Assembly: GCA_028866335.1 (NCBI GenBank)
Contig: JAGWIL010000005.1
Span: 1-37,054, forward strand
Source of the DNA: Rhodospirillales bacterium
Lineage (GTDB): Bacteria; Pseudomonadota; Alphaproteobacteria; Acetobacterales; Acetobacteraceae
Reading direction: 5' to 3'
Length of the DNA stretch: 37,054 nucleotides
Below the pieces are notes generated by a model. It was not told where the DNA came from and searched no databases. It worked only from the letters and a program-made list of their open reading frames with translations. Position numbers and translations under genes: made by a program. Below, piece by piece: positions 23,686 through 30,708 of this stretch (position 1 is the first letter of the stretch; each line of letters opens with the position of its first letter).

Positions 23686-24636
23686 TTAGATAACTTGATC
23701 TAAATGTGTATCTTCGTCTTCTTGTCTAGATTCAAAGTAATCACTTATATCTTTTTCCATACCAGGTTTGTTTCCAGCAAACTCATATACGCCATAACTA
23801 TTTTTAAATATATCTGTCTCTGGATTGAAAGCATGATCCTTTAGAATAAACTTTCTACCTAAATAGTTTCTCTTTACTTTATAGCCATGAAAGCTATGAT
23901 TAATATTGCAATTCAAATGCCCCAAATTTCCATTTACTACTTTATAGGCGTTATTTACCCACTTTTCAGAGTATCTTAAAAATTCTTCTGAGTGAGCATT
24001 TTCATTAAACCAATATTCATGTTTACCTATCCATGAAGTTACCATATATCTATCTGCTCCACCTAAAATAGCGTGCTCAAATAGACCACCCATATCTCTA
24101 AGTGCTTCCATATTATATGCTACTGCGTAACCCGGATGAGCATACATCTGCATTTCTTGAGTAACTGTTCCAAACTTTTTATAATAGAAAGCAAAAGATT
24201 CGTGCTTCATTTCATTTAAATGATTAACAGGCATGGGCATACCTTTTGGACCCAAATCTACAGCTTTATGCCATGCCTGTACCACAGGGTATTTTTGCAG
24301 TGTTTCTATTAGTTTTTGAACCCAATTAACATCTTTAAATTCAATATCTGCATCAGCAACCAATAAATATTTTACAGTTGAAGGTAGCTTGTTTATTGCA
24401 ATGTTTAATAGATTTTCTTTCATCCATAGAGCTGAATTTGATCTAACCCAAGTTTGATTTATCCTACTATCATGAGCGGTTGTAAAATCAGCGCCTTTTA
24501 TAGCACACTCTATGATATTTATATTTACCTTACTTTCTATCATATGATCAATAAACTTGTAGTAGTTTAACGATCTTGATCTATAACCTTTTGGATTAAA
24601 AATACTAGATACGACATGTAAATCTTTAGGGTCCAT
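23686..24636 (-). CDS. GT-A type glycosyltransferase
   Basis: 316 aa. LLVADADIEF holds a DxD-type metal site (Asp95-Ala-Asp97) after a glycosyltransferase-like N-terminal half (HVVSSIFNPKGYRSRS, then INIIECAIKGADF). Later blocks MYAHPGYAVAYNMEAL and GGLFEHAILGGADRYMVTSW (~170-200) recur in a family of phage/bacterial GT-A enzymes that I know only as uncharacterised. It should transfer a sugar from a nucleotide donor in the cytosol. It is the last gene of the - strand glycan-type block, with a terminator on its far side. Confidence 0.75.
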   Translation of the reverse strand: MDPKDLHVVSSIFNPKGYRSRSLNYYKFIDHMIESKVNINIIECAIKGADFTTAHDSRINQTWVRSNSALWMKENLLNIAINKLPSTVKYLLVADADIEFKDVNWVQKLIETLQKYPVVQAWHKAVDLGPKGMPMPVNHLNEMKHESFAFYYKKFGTVTQEMQMYAHPGYAVAYNMEALRDMGGLFEHAILGGADRYMVTSWIGKHEYWFNENAHSEEFLRYSEKWVNNAYKVVNGNLGHLNCNINHSFHGYKVKRNYLGRKFILKDHAFNPETDIFKNSYGVYEFAGNKPGMEKDISDYFESRQEDEDTHLDQVI

Positions 24637-24720
24637 ACTTCTACCTATGATTCAGTATTGTTTATATGTTGTGCTAGTCGCTTTATAAAAAGCTCTAAAA
24701 ATGTTTTACTTTGTACATTA

Positions 24721-24752
24721 AAAAAGGAATGTAAACAAATACATTCCTTTTT
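24721..24752 (-). terminator. rho-independent terminator after the papain-like gene
   Basis: TACATTCC with flanking A/T tracts forms a 13-bp stem (24721-24733 with 24740-24752) and a 6-nt loop. It lies 5 bp beyond the - strand stop at 24758. The - strand reads through GGAATGTA then TTTTT, a good terminator tail; on the + strand it would also work. Confidence 0.82.
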
Positions 24753-24757
24753 ATTAC

Positions 24758-25423
24758 TCAAGCTTTGGCAATCTCCAAAGCCCAAGCTGCTACAACAAAC
24801 TGATTAGTAAAATACGAGTCCGTTTGAGATAGTTCTTGAGCCCAAGAGGTTCCATCAAACCTATCAGCAATGTACCCATCGTCAAAAACTGCATGACCTC
24901 CCCATGAACCCTTTGTTCCGTCTGGCAACAAAGGGTTCTGGTTCTGGTTCTGCAAAGATAATTCCATAGCCAAGTAAGCACCACGATAGTATCTAACACT
25001 AGCTTTTAATCCCACTAAATCAACAGGATTAATTGCATTAGAGTAAAGCAGTTTATACCCAGAAATTGGATTCTCTTTCCACCATTGAAACAGCACCTCA
25101 GGATTAATACCATTATCTGTAGGATTATATCCATCAGGCTGAGTCTTGCTTGGGTCATAACCTCCTACAATAGAATACACTCTAAGAGCTTCATATTCAG
25201 ATATAGGAGTAAAATCCTTGATAAAAGCTAATTCACTCTGGACTCTCATAACTGCTGCTACGGCAGCACAACAGCCTACAGTAAGATTAGCCTTGCCAAT
25301 TCTAGGTGTACCTTCAATTCTAGACCAAGCGGGTAGATCTGCATTTGAAGATGGGGTTAGTTTTAAAGTTGCATGAAAGGCTTTAGTTTCGGGAGTAACA
25401 ATACAACCGAGTTTGCCCGACAT
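24758..25423 (-). CDS. papain-like cysteine-peptidase-fold protein (probable)
   Basis: 221 aa. VGCCAAVAAVM places Cys51/Cys52 at the start of a helix, and GSWGGHAVFDDGYIADRF places His177 in a Gly-Gly-His-Ala-Val strand, then FDGTSWAQE, all in the order Cys...His...(T)SW that is typical of C1-like peptidases. The expected Asn is replaced by Thr in the TSW position, so activity is uncertain. Its start codon shares its first base with the stop of the Tat lipoprotein gene, so the pair is coupled. A role at the host envelope or in processing the lipoprotein is possible. Confidence 0.55.
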   Translation of the reverse strand: MSGKLGCIVTPETKAFHATLKLTPSSNADLPAWSRIEGTPRIGKANLTVGCCAAVAAVMRVQSELAFIKDFTPISEYEALRVYSIVGGYDPSKTQPDGYNPTDNGINPEVLFQWWKENPISGYKLLYSNAINPVDLVGLKASVRYYRGAYLAMELSLQNQNQNPLLPDGTKGSWGGHAVFDDGYIADRFDGTSWAQELSQTDSYFTNQFVVAAWALEIAKA

Positions 25424-25953
25424 TAGTTAGCAACCTTGAGTGCATTTAGAGCTTGCTGCTCAGTCATTGAAGTCGTAGACAGCTTGGCAGACACAGAGCC
25501 TACAGCAGCTTCAAAAATGCTTACGATAGTAGCAAGAGCATTAATGTACTCTTGAGCAATCTGAGCATACTGTGTAGGTACTCCAGTGATGGCTCCTCTT
25601 GCATCGGTAAGCAAGACGTTACCATCAGCAAGTAAAGAAGTAATTGCCTTAGGAATGGAAGTGCCATTAAAAGTGAGAGTAACTTGGCTACCAGCAGCGG
25701 CATTGAAAGCCGCTAAATCAGCAACTACAGCAGCATTCACCACGTTAATTGCAGCGGAAGCTGCTACAGGAATACCAGGCAAACCCGCAATTAGAGTAGC
25801 TGCATTCTCAAAAGCAGTAGCCCACTTATCGACGGCAGCTACATTTAGGGTTACTGTAGATACCCCGTTGACTGTGGAAGTTGTGCAAGCAGCAAGAGCA
25901 CCTAAAGGGGCGGCAATTGCAGCATTACGTAAAAGATTACGACGTGAGACCAT
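25423..25953 (-). CDS. Tat-exported lipoprotein, Ala-rich
   Basis: 176 aa. The N-terminus is MVSRRNLLRNAAIAAPLGAL then AACT: a twin-arginine motif (SRRNLL, Arg4-Arg5) and a lipobox LAAC with Cys23, so folded export by the Tat route and lipidation are predicted. The mature part is Ala/Val/Thr-rich and helical, with no catalytic motif. The gene looks more GC-rich than its neighbours, partly because of Ala codons, suggesting acquisition from a host or other source. AAGGAG lies before the ATG. It is coupled to the papain-like gene downstream. Confidence 0.75.
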   Translation of the reverse strand: MVSRRNLLRNAAIAAPLGALAACTTSTVNGVSTVTLNVAAVDKWATAFENAATLIAGLPGIPVAASAAINVVNAAVVADLAAFNAAAGSQVTLTFNGTSIPKAITSLLADGNVLLTDARGAITGVPTQYAQIAQEYINALATIVSIFEAAVGSVSAKLSTTSMTEQQALNALKVAN

Positions 25954-25976
25954 TTTTAAAACTCCTTAGTTAGATA

Positions 25977-26001
25977 AAAGTTTGTCTTTTAACCAAACTT
26001 T
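25977..26001. other. 8-bp hairpin in the leader of the Tat lipoprotein gene
   Basis: AAAGTTTG (25977-25984) and CAAACTTT (25994-26001) pair perfectly with a 9-nt loop. On the - strand this lies between the TCTGGTAAATA element and the ribosome site, 24-48 nt before the start codon. It could affect the mRNA leader. A second hairpin, TCTAATC/GATTAGA (26023-26044), lies further upstream, just past the end of the methyltransferase gene, and may be a weak terminator. Confidence 0.5.
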
Positions 26002-26012
26002 ATTTACCAGAT
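25997..26012 (-). promoter_or_regulatory. TCTGGTAAATAAAGTT element before Tat lipoprotein gene
   Basis: On the - strand TCTGGTAAATAAAGTT shares its first 12 bases with the elements before the polymerase and clamp genes. It lies about 44 bp before the ATG at 25953. This fourth example is on the other strand, always in non-coding sequence upstream of a gene. Confidence 0.5.
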
Positions 26013-26055
26013 AAATATTTGATCTAATCATAAATACGATTAGACTTTTACTAAA

Positions 26056-26763
26056 TTAGGCTTTGTAGATTGCCAGAGCCCAACCATTTTGAGTAGCTAC
26101 AAGCTCAAAATTTGAAGATTGCTTAATGTACTCTAAGCTTCTAAAGTGTTTGACGTGTTCTACATCATCCAAAAGCATAACGAAATCATTATCCTTCATT
26201 ATTTCCATAGTAGCTTCAAACTCTAGTTTCCCCAAGCCTCCTGCTGAATCAAGAAGAATTAGAGGATTATAATGTTTATACATGTTGAGCAGATCTGGAA
26301 GCAGATTAAATCCCTTCCAATCCTTATTATTATTATCTAAACCAGCGCCTATGCTTTCAGCAATATAGCCTTGCCTGCCATCTTGATTATCTCTAAAATC
26401 GAGATAGACATCAGGATAATTTTCAGGATGAATTAAAGCCTCATCATCTGCAATTTTATTTATATGCTCCATAGTTAAGCTACAACCAAACAAAGGCTCT
26501 ATAAAAGAGTAGAGCTTTAGATTATCTTTTGCCTTGTAATAACTTTCACTATTGGCTTCCATAGTGAAGACTTTTGGATTAACTATTTGAGCTTCAATAA
26601 AGGCTTTTGCTAGATTTGTAGTTGAACCTAGACCTAAGTAAGTTCCAGTTTCAATAGCTACAGTGATATTCTGTTCCTTTAGAGTCTTAACTAACAGCTC
26701 ATGTTGCAATGGATCATATTTCATTTCCATAGAAGCATAAGGAGCATCACCGTAAAATTTCAT
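26056..26763 (-). CDS. SAM-dependent methyltransferase (class I, probable)
   Basis: 235 aa. VAIETGTYLGLGSTTNLAKA (~residues 34-53) fits motif I of class I methyltransferases (E/D-x-G-x-x-x-G), and VFTMEANSESYYKAKDNLKL (~65-84) the strand-2 acidic residue that holds the adenosyl ribose. LILLDSAGGLGK and FVMLLDDVEHVKHF follow as later strands. It resembles FkbM/macrocin-type sugar-modifying methyltransferases in style. In this glycan-type block a sugar or peptide acceptor is likely. It ends 102 bp before the lipoprotein start and begins 18 bp after the GT9-like gene. Confidence 0.6.
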   Translation of the reverse strand: MKFYGDAPYASMEMKYDPLQHELLVKTLKEQNITVAIETGTYLGLGSTTNLAKAFIEAQIVNPKVFTMEANSESYYKAKDNLKLYSFIEPLFGCSLTMEHINKIADDEALIHPENYPDVYLDFRDNQDGRQGYIAESIGAGLDNNNKDWKGFNLLPDLLNMYKHYNPLILLDSAGGLGKLEFEATMEIMKDNDFVMLLDDVEHVKHFRSLEYIKQSSNFELVATQNGWALAIYKA

Positions 26764-26781
26764 GTTTACCTCTAATTAAAG

Positions 26782-27552
26782 TTAAAGTGGTGAGTGATTA
26801 AAGTCCACAAGTACTTTGTTGCACATTTCTTGGACCGTATCTAAAGATACACATCTTATATCGGAGTGCTCGTTATAGATAGTATATTTTTTACTGAAAA
26901 AATTTTCAGCTACTGGCCCTACATGAGGGTACAATAAGACATGGTTCTTTTGTCTAATAAGATGAGCCAAATGCGATATACCCGCATCTATAGATATAAA
27001 TAGTTTACTTGTCTTGAGCAAAGAAGCTATGTGAGCTACAGATTTGCCTGCTACTATTTGTATGTCTCCTTTATAAGGAACCCACGAATAATCTTCATCT
27101 AATGCACCAACAACGGTCTTTGTATATTCTTTTGGAAAGCTATTCATTAGATCAATCCACTTGCTATATTCCCAAGATTTTCCACATTTAGATAGATCTT
27201 TAGTAGAAGAAAATGGAGATATAACAATATCTATCTGTTGGTAATCTGTATCCGAAAAAGAATAGGTATAATCTGTGTTAATCGATATATCACACCCAAT
27301 AAAGTACCCTTGAATTAGATGCAGATTATTGTTGGCTGCATGTGACCACCCTCTAACTGAGACTAAATCATAATCAGCTTCCTCTTCTGTTAAAGAATTA
27401 TCGAAAACACAATTTTTTGGTATACAATTTAAAACCCAACTATTAAAAATTGGGCCAAATCTAACTTTATTATCTTTAGCGAAATGATCTAATGTCGGTA
27501 AAAAAGTTAATGAGTCACCAACCTGAGTTTCTTTAATATAAATAGTTATCAT
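26782..27552 (-). CDS. GT9-like (heptosyltransferase-type) glycosyltransferase, paralogue A
   Basis: 256 aa. QVGDSLTFLPTLDHF near the start is the N-terminal loop of GT9 enzymes (GD-x-L/I). The C-terminal half has IVISPFSSTKDLS..KSW, then SVAHIASLLKTSKLFISIDA and GISHLAHLIR with Asp189 and His194, the donor-site block of ADP-heptose:LPS transferases. It is shorter than the usual ~330 residues. It resembles the next gene (27633) along its whole length. It may modify a lipopolysaccharide core or a virion glycan. Confidence 0.7.
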   Translation of the reverse strand: MITIYIKETQVGDSLTFLPTLDHFAKDNKVRFGPIFNSWVLNCIPKNCVFDNSLTEEEADYDLVSVRGWSHAANNNLHLIQGYFIGCDISINTDYTYSFSDTDYQQIDIVISPFSSTKDLSKCGKSWEYSKWIDLMNSFPKEYTKTVVGALDEDYSWVPYKGDIQIVAGKSVAHIASLLKTSKLFISIDAGISHLAHLIRQKNHVLLYPHVGPVAENFFSKKYTIYNEHSDIRCVSLDTVQEMCNKVLVDFNHSPL

Positions 27553-27632
27553 TTATGTTAACACAGTACTTCAATTATTGCATAATTCTGTTGTTAGATT
27601 ATACTACCCCACCAGTCGTTATTGAATAATAT

Positions 27633-28400
27633 CTACTCATTTTGTTCTCCAAAATTAAGTGCTTTGTTGCACATTTCTAACATCCTATCTACTGATACAT
27701 TTTTCGGCCAATCATAGACTTCATAGACTGTATTTGGATTATTGGCAAATTTTTGCATAGATACTATTGGATACAACAGTACATGATTTTTCATACCTAA
27801 ATAGTGAGCTAAATGAGATATACCAGTATCAATAGATACAAGCATTTTACATGACTTTAACAAGCTCACAACTGATTTACAATCCTGATCAAAGAGTTTT
27901 ATGACACCCTCTTGATTATCTAAAATACTCATATCGTCATGAGTAGAAGACCCTAGAACGTAAATAGGTTTAGGTAGATTTTTAGCTAAAGCCAACCAAT
28001 TATTTAAATTCCAAAACTTGCTTCCATTATCATCTGTTCGTGAAAAGGGTGCAAACACTATTCCCTTATCTAAATTACATTCATTTTGTAGAAAGGGAAA
28101 TGAGTAAGGAAGAGAAGGCGGCGTAATGTTGTTATAGTAGAAATGTCCTTCACTCATATGGCATCTTTGTTTGCTATAGCACCATTGCCAAGAATTAGAA
28201 CAACTAATACAAAAATCCGCTTCTTCTTTAGTCAAGTTCTCATTGAAGGTGTAACTCTTATCTAATTGTAGTCCATCAAAAACCCACTTGTTAAATCCAG
28301 GTCCAAATTCTACAGAACCATATGTGTTTCTAATGTGCTTTAAAAACTCTAAACAACTAATAGAATCACCTATCAATCCTTCAACTAAATAAACTTTCAT
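27633..28400 (-). CDS. GT9-like (heptosyltransferase-type) glycosyltransferase, paralogue B
   Basis: 255 aa from the ATG at 28400, chosen because the product then aligns end to end with paralogue A; an ATG 21 nt upstream (28421) is an alternative and neither has a good ribosome site. VEGLIGDSISCLEFLKHI and later APFSRTDDNGSKFW, then SCKMLVSIDTGISHLAHYLG and KNHVLLYP give the GT9 donor block. The shared blocks with paralogue A (EEAD, SID-GISHLAH, KNHVLLYP) show gene duplication followed by divergence. An 80-bp gap without a gene separates the two copies. Confidence 0.7.
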   Translation of the reverse strand: MKVYLVEGLIGDSISCLEFLKHIRNTYGSVEFGPGFNKWVFDGLQLDKSYTFNENLTKEEADFCISCSNSWQWCYSKQRCHMSEGHFYYNNITPPSLPYSFPFLQNECNLDKGIVFAPFSRTDDNGSKFWNLNNWLALAKNLPKPIYVLGSSTHDDMSILDNQEGVIKLFDQDCKSVVSLLKSCKMLVSIDTGISHLAHYLGMKNHVLLYPIVSMQKFANNPNTVYEVYDWPKNVSVDRMLEMCNKALNFGEQNE

Positions 28401-28519
28401 TAGGAAAACTTTACGGTTCATTGCAAGTAAAGATTATTTCTATCTGAGATACTGACTTACAAGCAGCAACTATCAATGCTTTATATAATCATGTAAAGAC
28501 TTGGATACTCTTTACTTAC

Positions 28520-28547
28520 AGTATAATCATCTCAAGCTTTTACTCAA
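28520..28547 (-). promoter_or_regulatory. possible sigma70-type promoter before GT9-like gene
   Basis: On the - strand TTGAGT (28547-28542) and TATACT (28525-28520) are 16 bp apart, ahead of a 118-bp gene-free gap. The gap also holds a GTAAAGA/TCTTTAC hairpin (28493-28515). The -35 lies in the end of the upstream gene. The evidence is weak. Confidence 0.28.
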
Positions 28548-29148
28548 AATGATCTGTTACTTTTTGTTCTACTGAAGAGCTAATATCTTGTAGCAATTGC
28601 CCTTGAGCTTTTATCATCTTATTCATTCTAAGTTTTAACTGTTTAGCTTTTTTAGGAGGAACAGTATCGATAATTTCTTTTTTCAAATCAGAAAAATCGT
28701 TTATAAAATGTTGCAAGACCAGTTTTAGTGAGGGTAGAAATATAGATTCAAGTATATGCTCAATGGTTTTATCATTGGAAGATAACATACGCAAATCATT
28801 GCTTAACTCTCTGACTTGGGTAGTTAGAGCAGTAAGAGCATATACAGATCTTTCATTTTTGTACGTCTGATAAATTTCTTCAGCAATAGGCAATAATCTA
28901 ACAGACATATCAAAACAGTATTTAAGAACTCGGATGTTTGTCTGAATATCTGAGTCAGCTTCTTTCATTGCTAAAGCTAGTCTTTTATAACGCTTGTTTA
29001 TTCTTATTACTTCTTTTTCAAGTTTTTGTCTTCTAGCCAGCTCTTTAGGTGAAAGATTCTCTTGTGAACTGTCATCATTTACTTGAATGACTTTTTTCTT
29101 TTTGATTTTATCAAACTTGTCAAAATTTATTACGTTGTCTTTTGTCAT
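28540..29148 (-). CDS. unknown helical protein, 202 aa
   Basis: 202 aa, beginning MTKDNVINFDKFDKIKKKKV and then highly charged. Residues ~30-75 (LARRQKLEKEVIRINKRYKR and onwards) and ~90-190 (LPIAEEIYQTYKNERSVYAL and so on) are long amphipathic helices, so a coiled-coil or helical-bundle protein is likely. No membrane segment or catalytic motif is visible. It follows the repeat gene at 29156 by 7 bp on the same strand. It could be a virion, scaffold or chaperone-type protein; nothing decides it. Confidence 0.6.
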   Translation of the reverse strand: MTKDNVINFDKFDKIKKKKVIQVNDDSSQENLSPKELARRQKLEKEVIRINKRYKRLALAMKEADSDIQTNIRVLKYCFDMSVRLLPIAEEIYQTYKNERSVYALTALTTQVRELSNDLRMLSSNDKTIEHILESIFLPSLKLVLQHFINDFSDLKKEIIDTVPPKKAKQLKLRMNKMIKAQGQLLQDISSSVEQKVTDHFE

Positions 29149-29155
29149 CTTACTC

Positions 29156-29473
29156 TCAGTTGATTAGATTTAGGTCAGAAAACGTAGAATTACTCATTTT
29201 CAATTCCTTTAGTTTATTCTTTGCAAGGTTTCTAACCTCCCAATGAGGATCATTCACTAGTTTATCTAGATGCTTCATCTGCCCTTGTTTAGCTACTTGT
29301 AATCTAACCCATTCATGAGAATCATTCACTAGTTTATCTAGATGTTGAAGGTTACCATGAGAGACTACTTGTTTTCTAACCCACCAATTAGGATCATTAA
29401 CTAGATCATCAAGATGGTTAGGGTGTCCTATTTTAGCTAAAGCTATTCTTTGATTTTCAGTTAAAGGTTCCAT
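29156..29473 (-). CDS. LRV/HEAT-type repeat protein, three repeats, with lysozyme-start tail
   Basis: 105 aa. The leader MEPLTENQRIALAKIGHPNH precedes three 24-residue repeats, the last ending in AKNKLKELK. The frame then runs on into MSNSTFSDLNLIN. MSNS is also how the lysozyme at 29944 starts, and the DNA around the join matches the join between the mini repeat gene and the lysozyme. The ATG directly follows the lysozyme stop (TAAATG). So this copy seems to carry the first bases of the lysozyme gene as a new C-terminus. Solenoid binding function as for the others; partner unknown. Confidence 0.8.
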   Translation of the reverse strand: MEPLTENQRIALAKIGHPNHLDDLVNDPNWWVRKQVVSHGNLQHLDKLVNDSHEWVRLQVAKQGQMKHLDKLVNDPHWEVRNLAKNKLKELKMSNSTFSDLNLIN

Positions 29474-29944
29474 TTATGTCTCAAACATTTTCATTTCAGC
29501 AACTCTTCTATTTAATAGACCAGCAATAACCTGACCGTGTACATACTTCCATCTCAAAAATTGCTGAGCAGCCTCAGTGTAATTACCTTCATTTAAAAGC
29601 CTCAAAAGAGTAGAAGAAGCAAAATTCCCTTGACCTACATTGTAAATAAAATCAGCTAAAGCCTCTTTCTCATTGTCAGTTAAAGGTACTGAAACGTCTT
29701 GAGCAATAACATCAAACGATGATTTTAAATCTCGTGCTAGTAGATCAGTGGCCTCTTGCTTTGATATACAAGGGGTATCTTGAGTTACGGGATTATTGTT
29801 TATGTCTCGAGTACTACCGCATCCAATAGTCCACGTCCCACCTGAGTCTTGATAAGGGCAAGACTCAAAGCCTTCCCAACCTTCAGTAAATTCAGCAGTT
29901 TGTTCTTCTAAATTAGAACCAGAAGGTTCTATGGAATTACTCAT
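29474..29944 (-). CDS. GH24 lysozyme (endolysin)
   Basis: 156 aa. EGWEGFESCPYQDSGGTWTI then GCGS gives the GH24 catalytic triad Glu24, Asp33 and Thr39 with the T4-lysozyme spacings 9 and 6. VPLTDNEKEALADFIYNVGQ (~95-114), then FLRWKYVHGQVIAGLLNRRV at the end are standard for phage lysozymes. It cleaves the glycan strands of peptidoglycan. The ~18 residues before the fold (NSIEPSGSNLEEQTAEF) are polar; no signal peptide or SAR membrane helix is present, so a holin is needed for export. It is bracketed by two repeat genes and shares bases with both. Confidence 0.93.
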   Translation of the reverse strand: MSNSIEPSGSNLEEQTAEFTEGWEGFESCPYQDSGGTWTIGCGSTRDINNNPVTQDTPCISKQEATDLLARDLKSSFDVIAQDVSVPLTDNEKEALADFIYNVGQGNFASSTLLRLLNEGNYTEAAQQFLRWKYVHGQVIAGLLNRRVAEMKMFET

Positions 29945-30077
29945 TCTTTAATTCCTTTAGTTTATTCTTTGCAAGGTATCTAACAACTTCATCAGAATCA
30001 TTAACTAGCTTATCTGAATGATAAGAATGACCGATTTTAGCTAGAGCTTTTCTTTGGTTTAGAGTTAGAGGTTTCAT
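29937..30077 (-). CDS. minimal one-repeat LRV/HEAT protein (46 aa)
   Basis: ATG at 30077 opens a 46-codon frame: leader MKPLTLNQRKALAKIGHSYH, one repeat HSDKLVNDSDEVVRYLAKNK, then LKELKNE and TAA at 29937-29939, overlapping the lysozyme start by 8 bp. The family leader and family tail (AKNKLKEL) are both intact, so this is a single-repeat member rather than a broken piece; loss of repeats by recombination within the 72-bp units would give exactly this. The protein may be too short to form a stable solenoid. Confidence 0.72.
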   Translation of the reverse strand: MKPLTLNQRKALAKIGHSYHSDKLVNDSDEVVRYLAKNKLKELKNE

Positions 30078-30087
30078 TTATGTCTAC

Positions 30088-30426
30088 TTATAATTGATTA
30101 GCCAGAGTCAACTTTGCATATTTTCTAACAGTCTCATTTGGGTCATTGAGCATTAGATTAGCAATGTTTCTATTAGCTCTCTTAGCTACTTCAATTCTAA
30201 CAGAATCATCTGGGTCATGCACTAATTCCATACAGTATTTAATACCACCATATTTTGCCACTTTTCGCCTAACGGAAGCGTCTGGATCGTTTACATATCT
30301 ATTCAAGTATTTAGGGTTACCTGATCTAATCAATCTAAATTTCAATCTATGATCCGCTTCAACATTGGCTGCTTCATCTTGTTCTTGTGCAGATAGAGCG
30401 GGTATGTTTTCAAAATCTTTAGACAT
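30088..30426 (-). CDS. diverged LRV/HEAT-type repeat protein
   Basis: 112 aa. After a different N-terminus (MSKDFENIPALSAQEQDEAA) come repeats of the same build but altered sequence: YLNRYVNDPDASVRRKVAKY, CMELVHDPDDSVRIEVAKRA, LMLNDPNETVRKYAKLTLAN. The DP-xxx-VR core is kept while the HLDKLV helix is lost. It is probably an older member of the family, or a resident gene from which the cassettes arose. It sits 10 bp before the mini repeat gene. Confidence 0.7.
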   Translation of the reverse strand: MSKDFENIPALSAQEQDEAANVEADHRLKFRLIRSGNPKYLNRYVNDPDASVRRKVAKYGGIKYCMELVHDPDDSVRIEVAKRANRNIANLMLNDPNETVRKYAKLTLANQL

Positions 30427-30444
30427 TATTTATTACCTTTTAAT

Positions 30445-30678
30445 TTAGCTTGGACGTCTCATTTGAGGTTGAGCCTGACCTCCAAATCTAGCTAATAATC
30501 TATCAAAATCAATTAGAAAGCTATGAAACTTTGCAAAATCTGTTTGAGATATATAGGTTTTATATATCTTTTGCGCTAACCTGTGTGAAGGATCATCTAC
30601 TAGAATTCTTAGTTCCGGTATATCTTCTGACCCTTGTGCTGTAATTAAATGAGTAGATAACCTATCTTTTAACTGCAT
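30445..30678 (-). CDS. small unknown protein, 77 aa
   Basis: 77 aa, MQLKDRLSTHLITAQGSEDI at the start. It contains LRILVDDPSHRLAQKIYKTY, which faintly echoes the DP-x-x-R of the repeat proteins, but without a second repeat. The C-terminus GGQAQPQMRRPS is disordered. It lies 30 bp after the repeat gene at 30709 and 18 bp before the diverged repeat gene. Helical; function unknown. Confidence 0.55.
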   Translation of the reverse strand: MQLKDRLSTHLITAQGSEDIPELRILVDDPSHRLAQKIYKTYISQTDFAKFHSFLIDFDRLLARFGGQAQPQMRRPS

Positions 30679-30708
30679 TTTGATTCTTTCTTAGTTGGCT
30701 AATCCAAG

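Noticed and set aside
25586..25969. 127-aa + strand open frame opposite the Tat lipoprotein
   Set aside because: It is antisense to a gene with a clear signal peptide and ribosome site; Ala-rich coding often leaves the opposite strand open.
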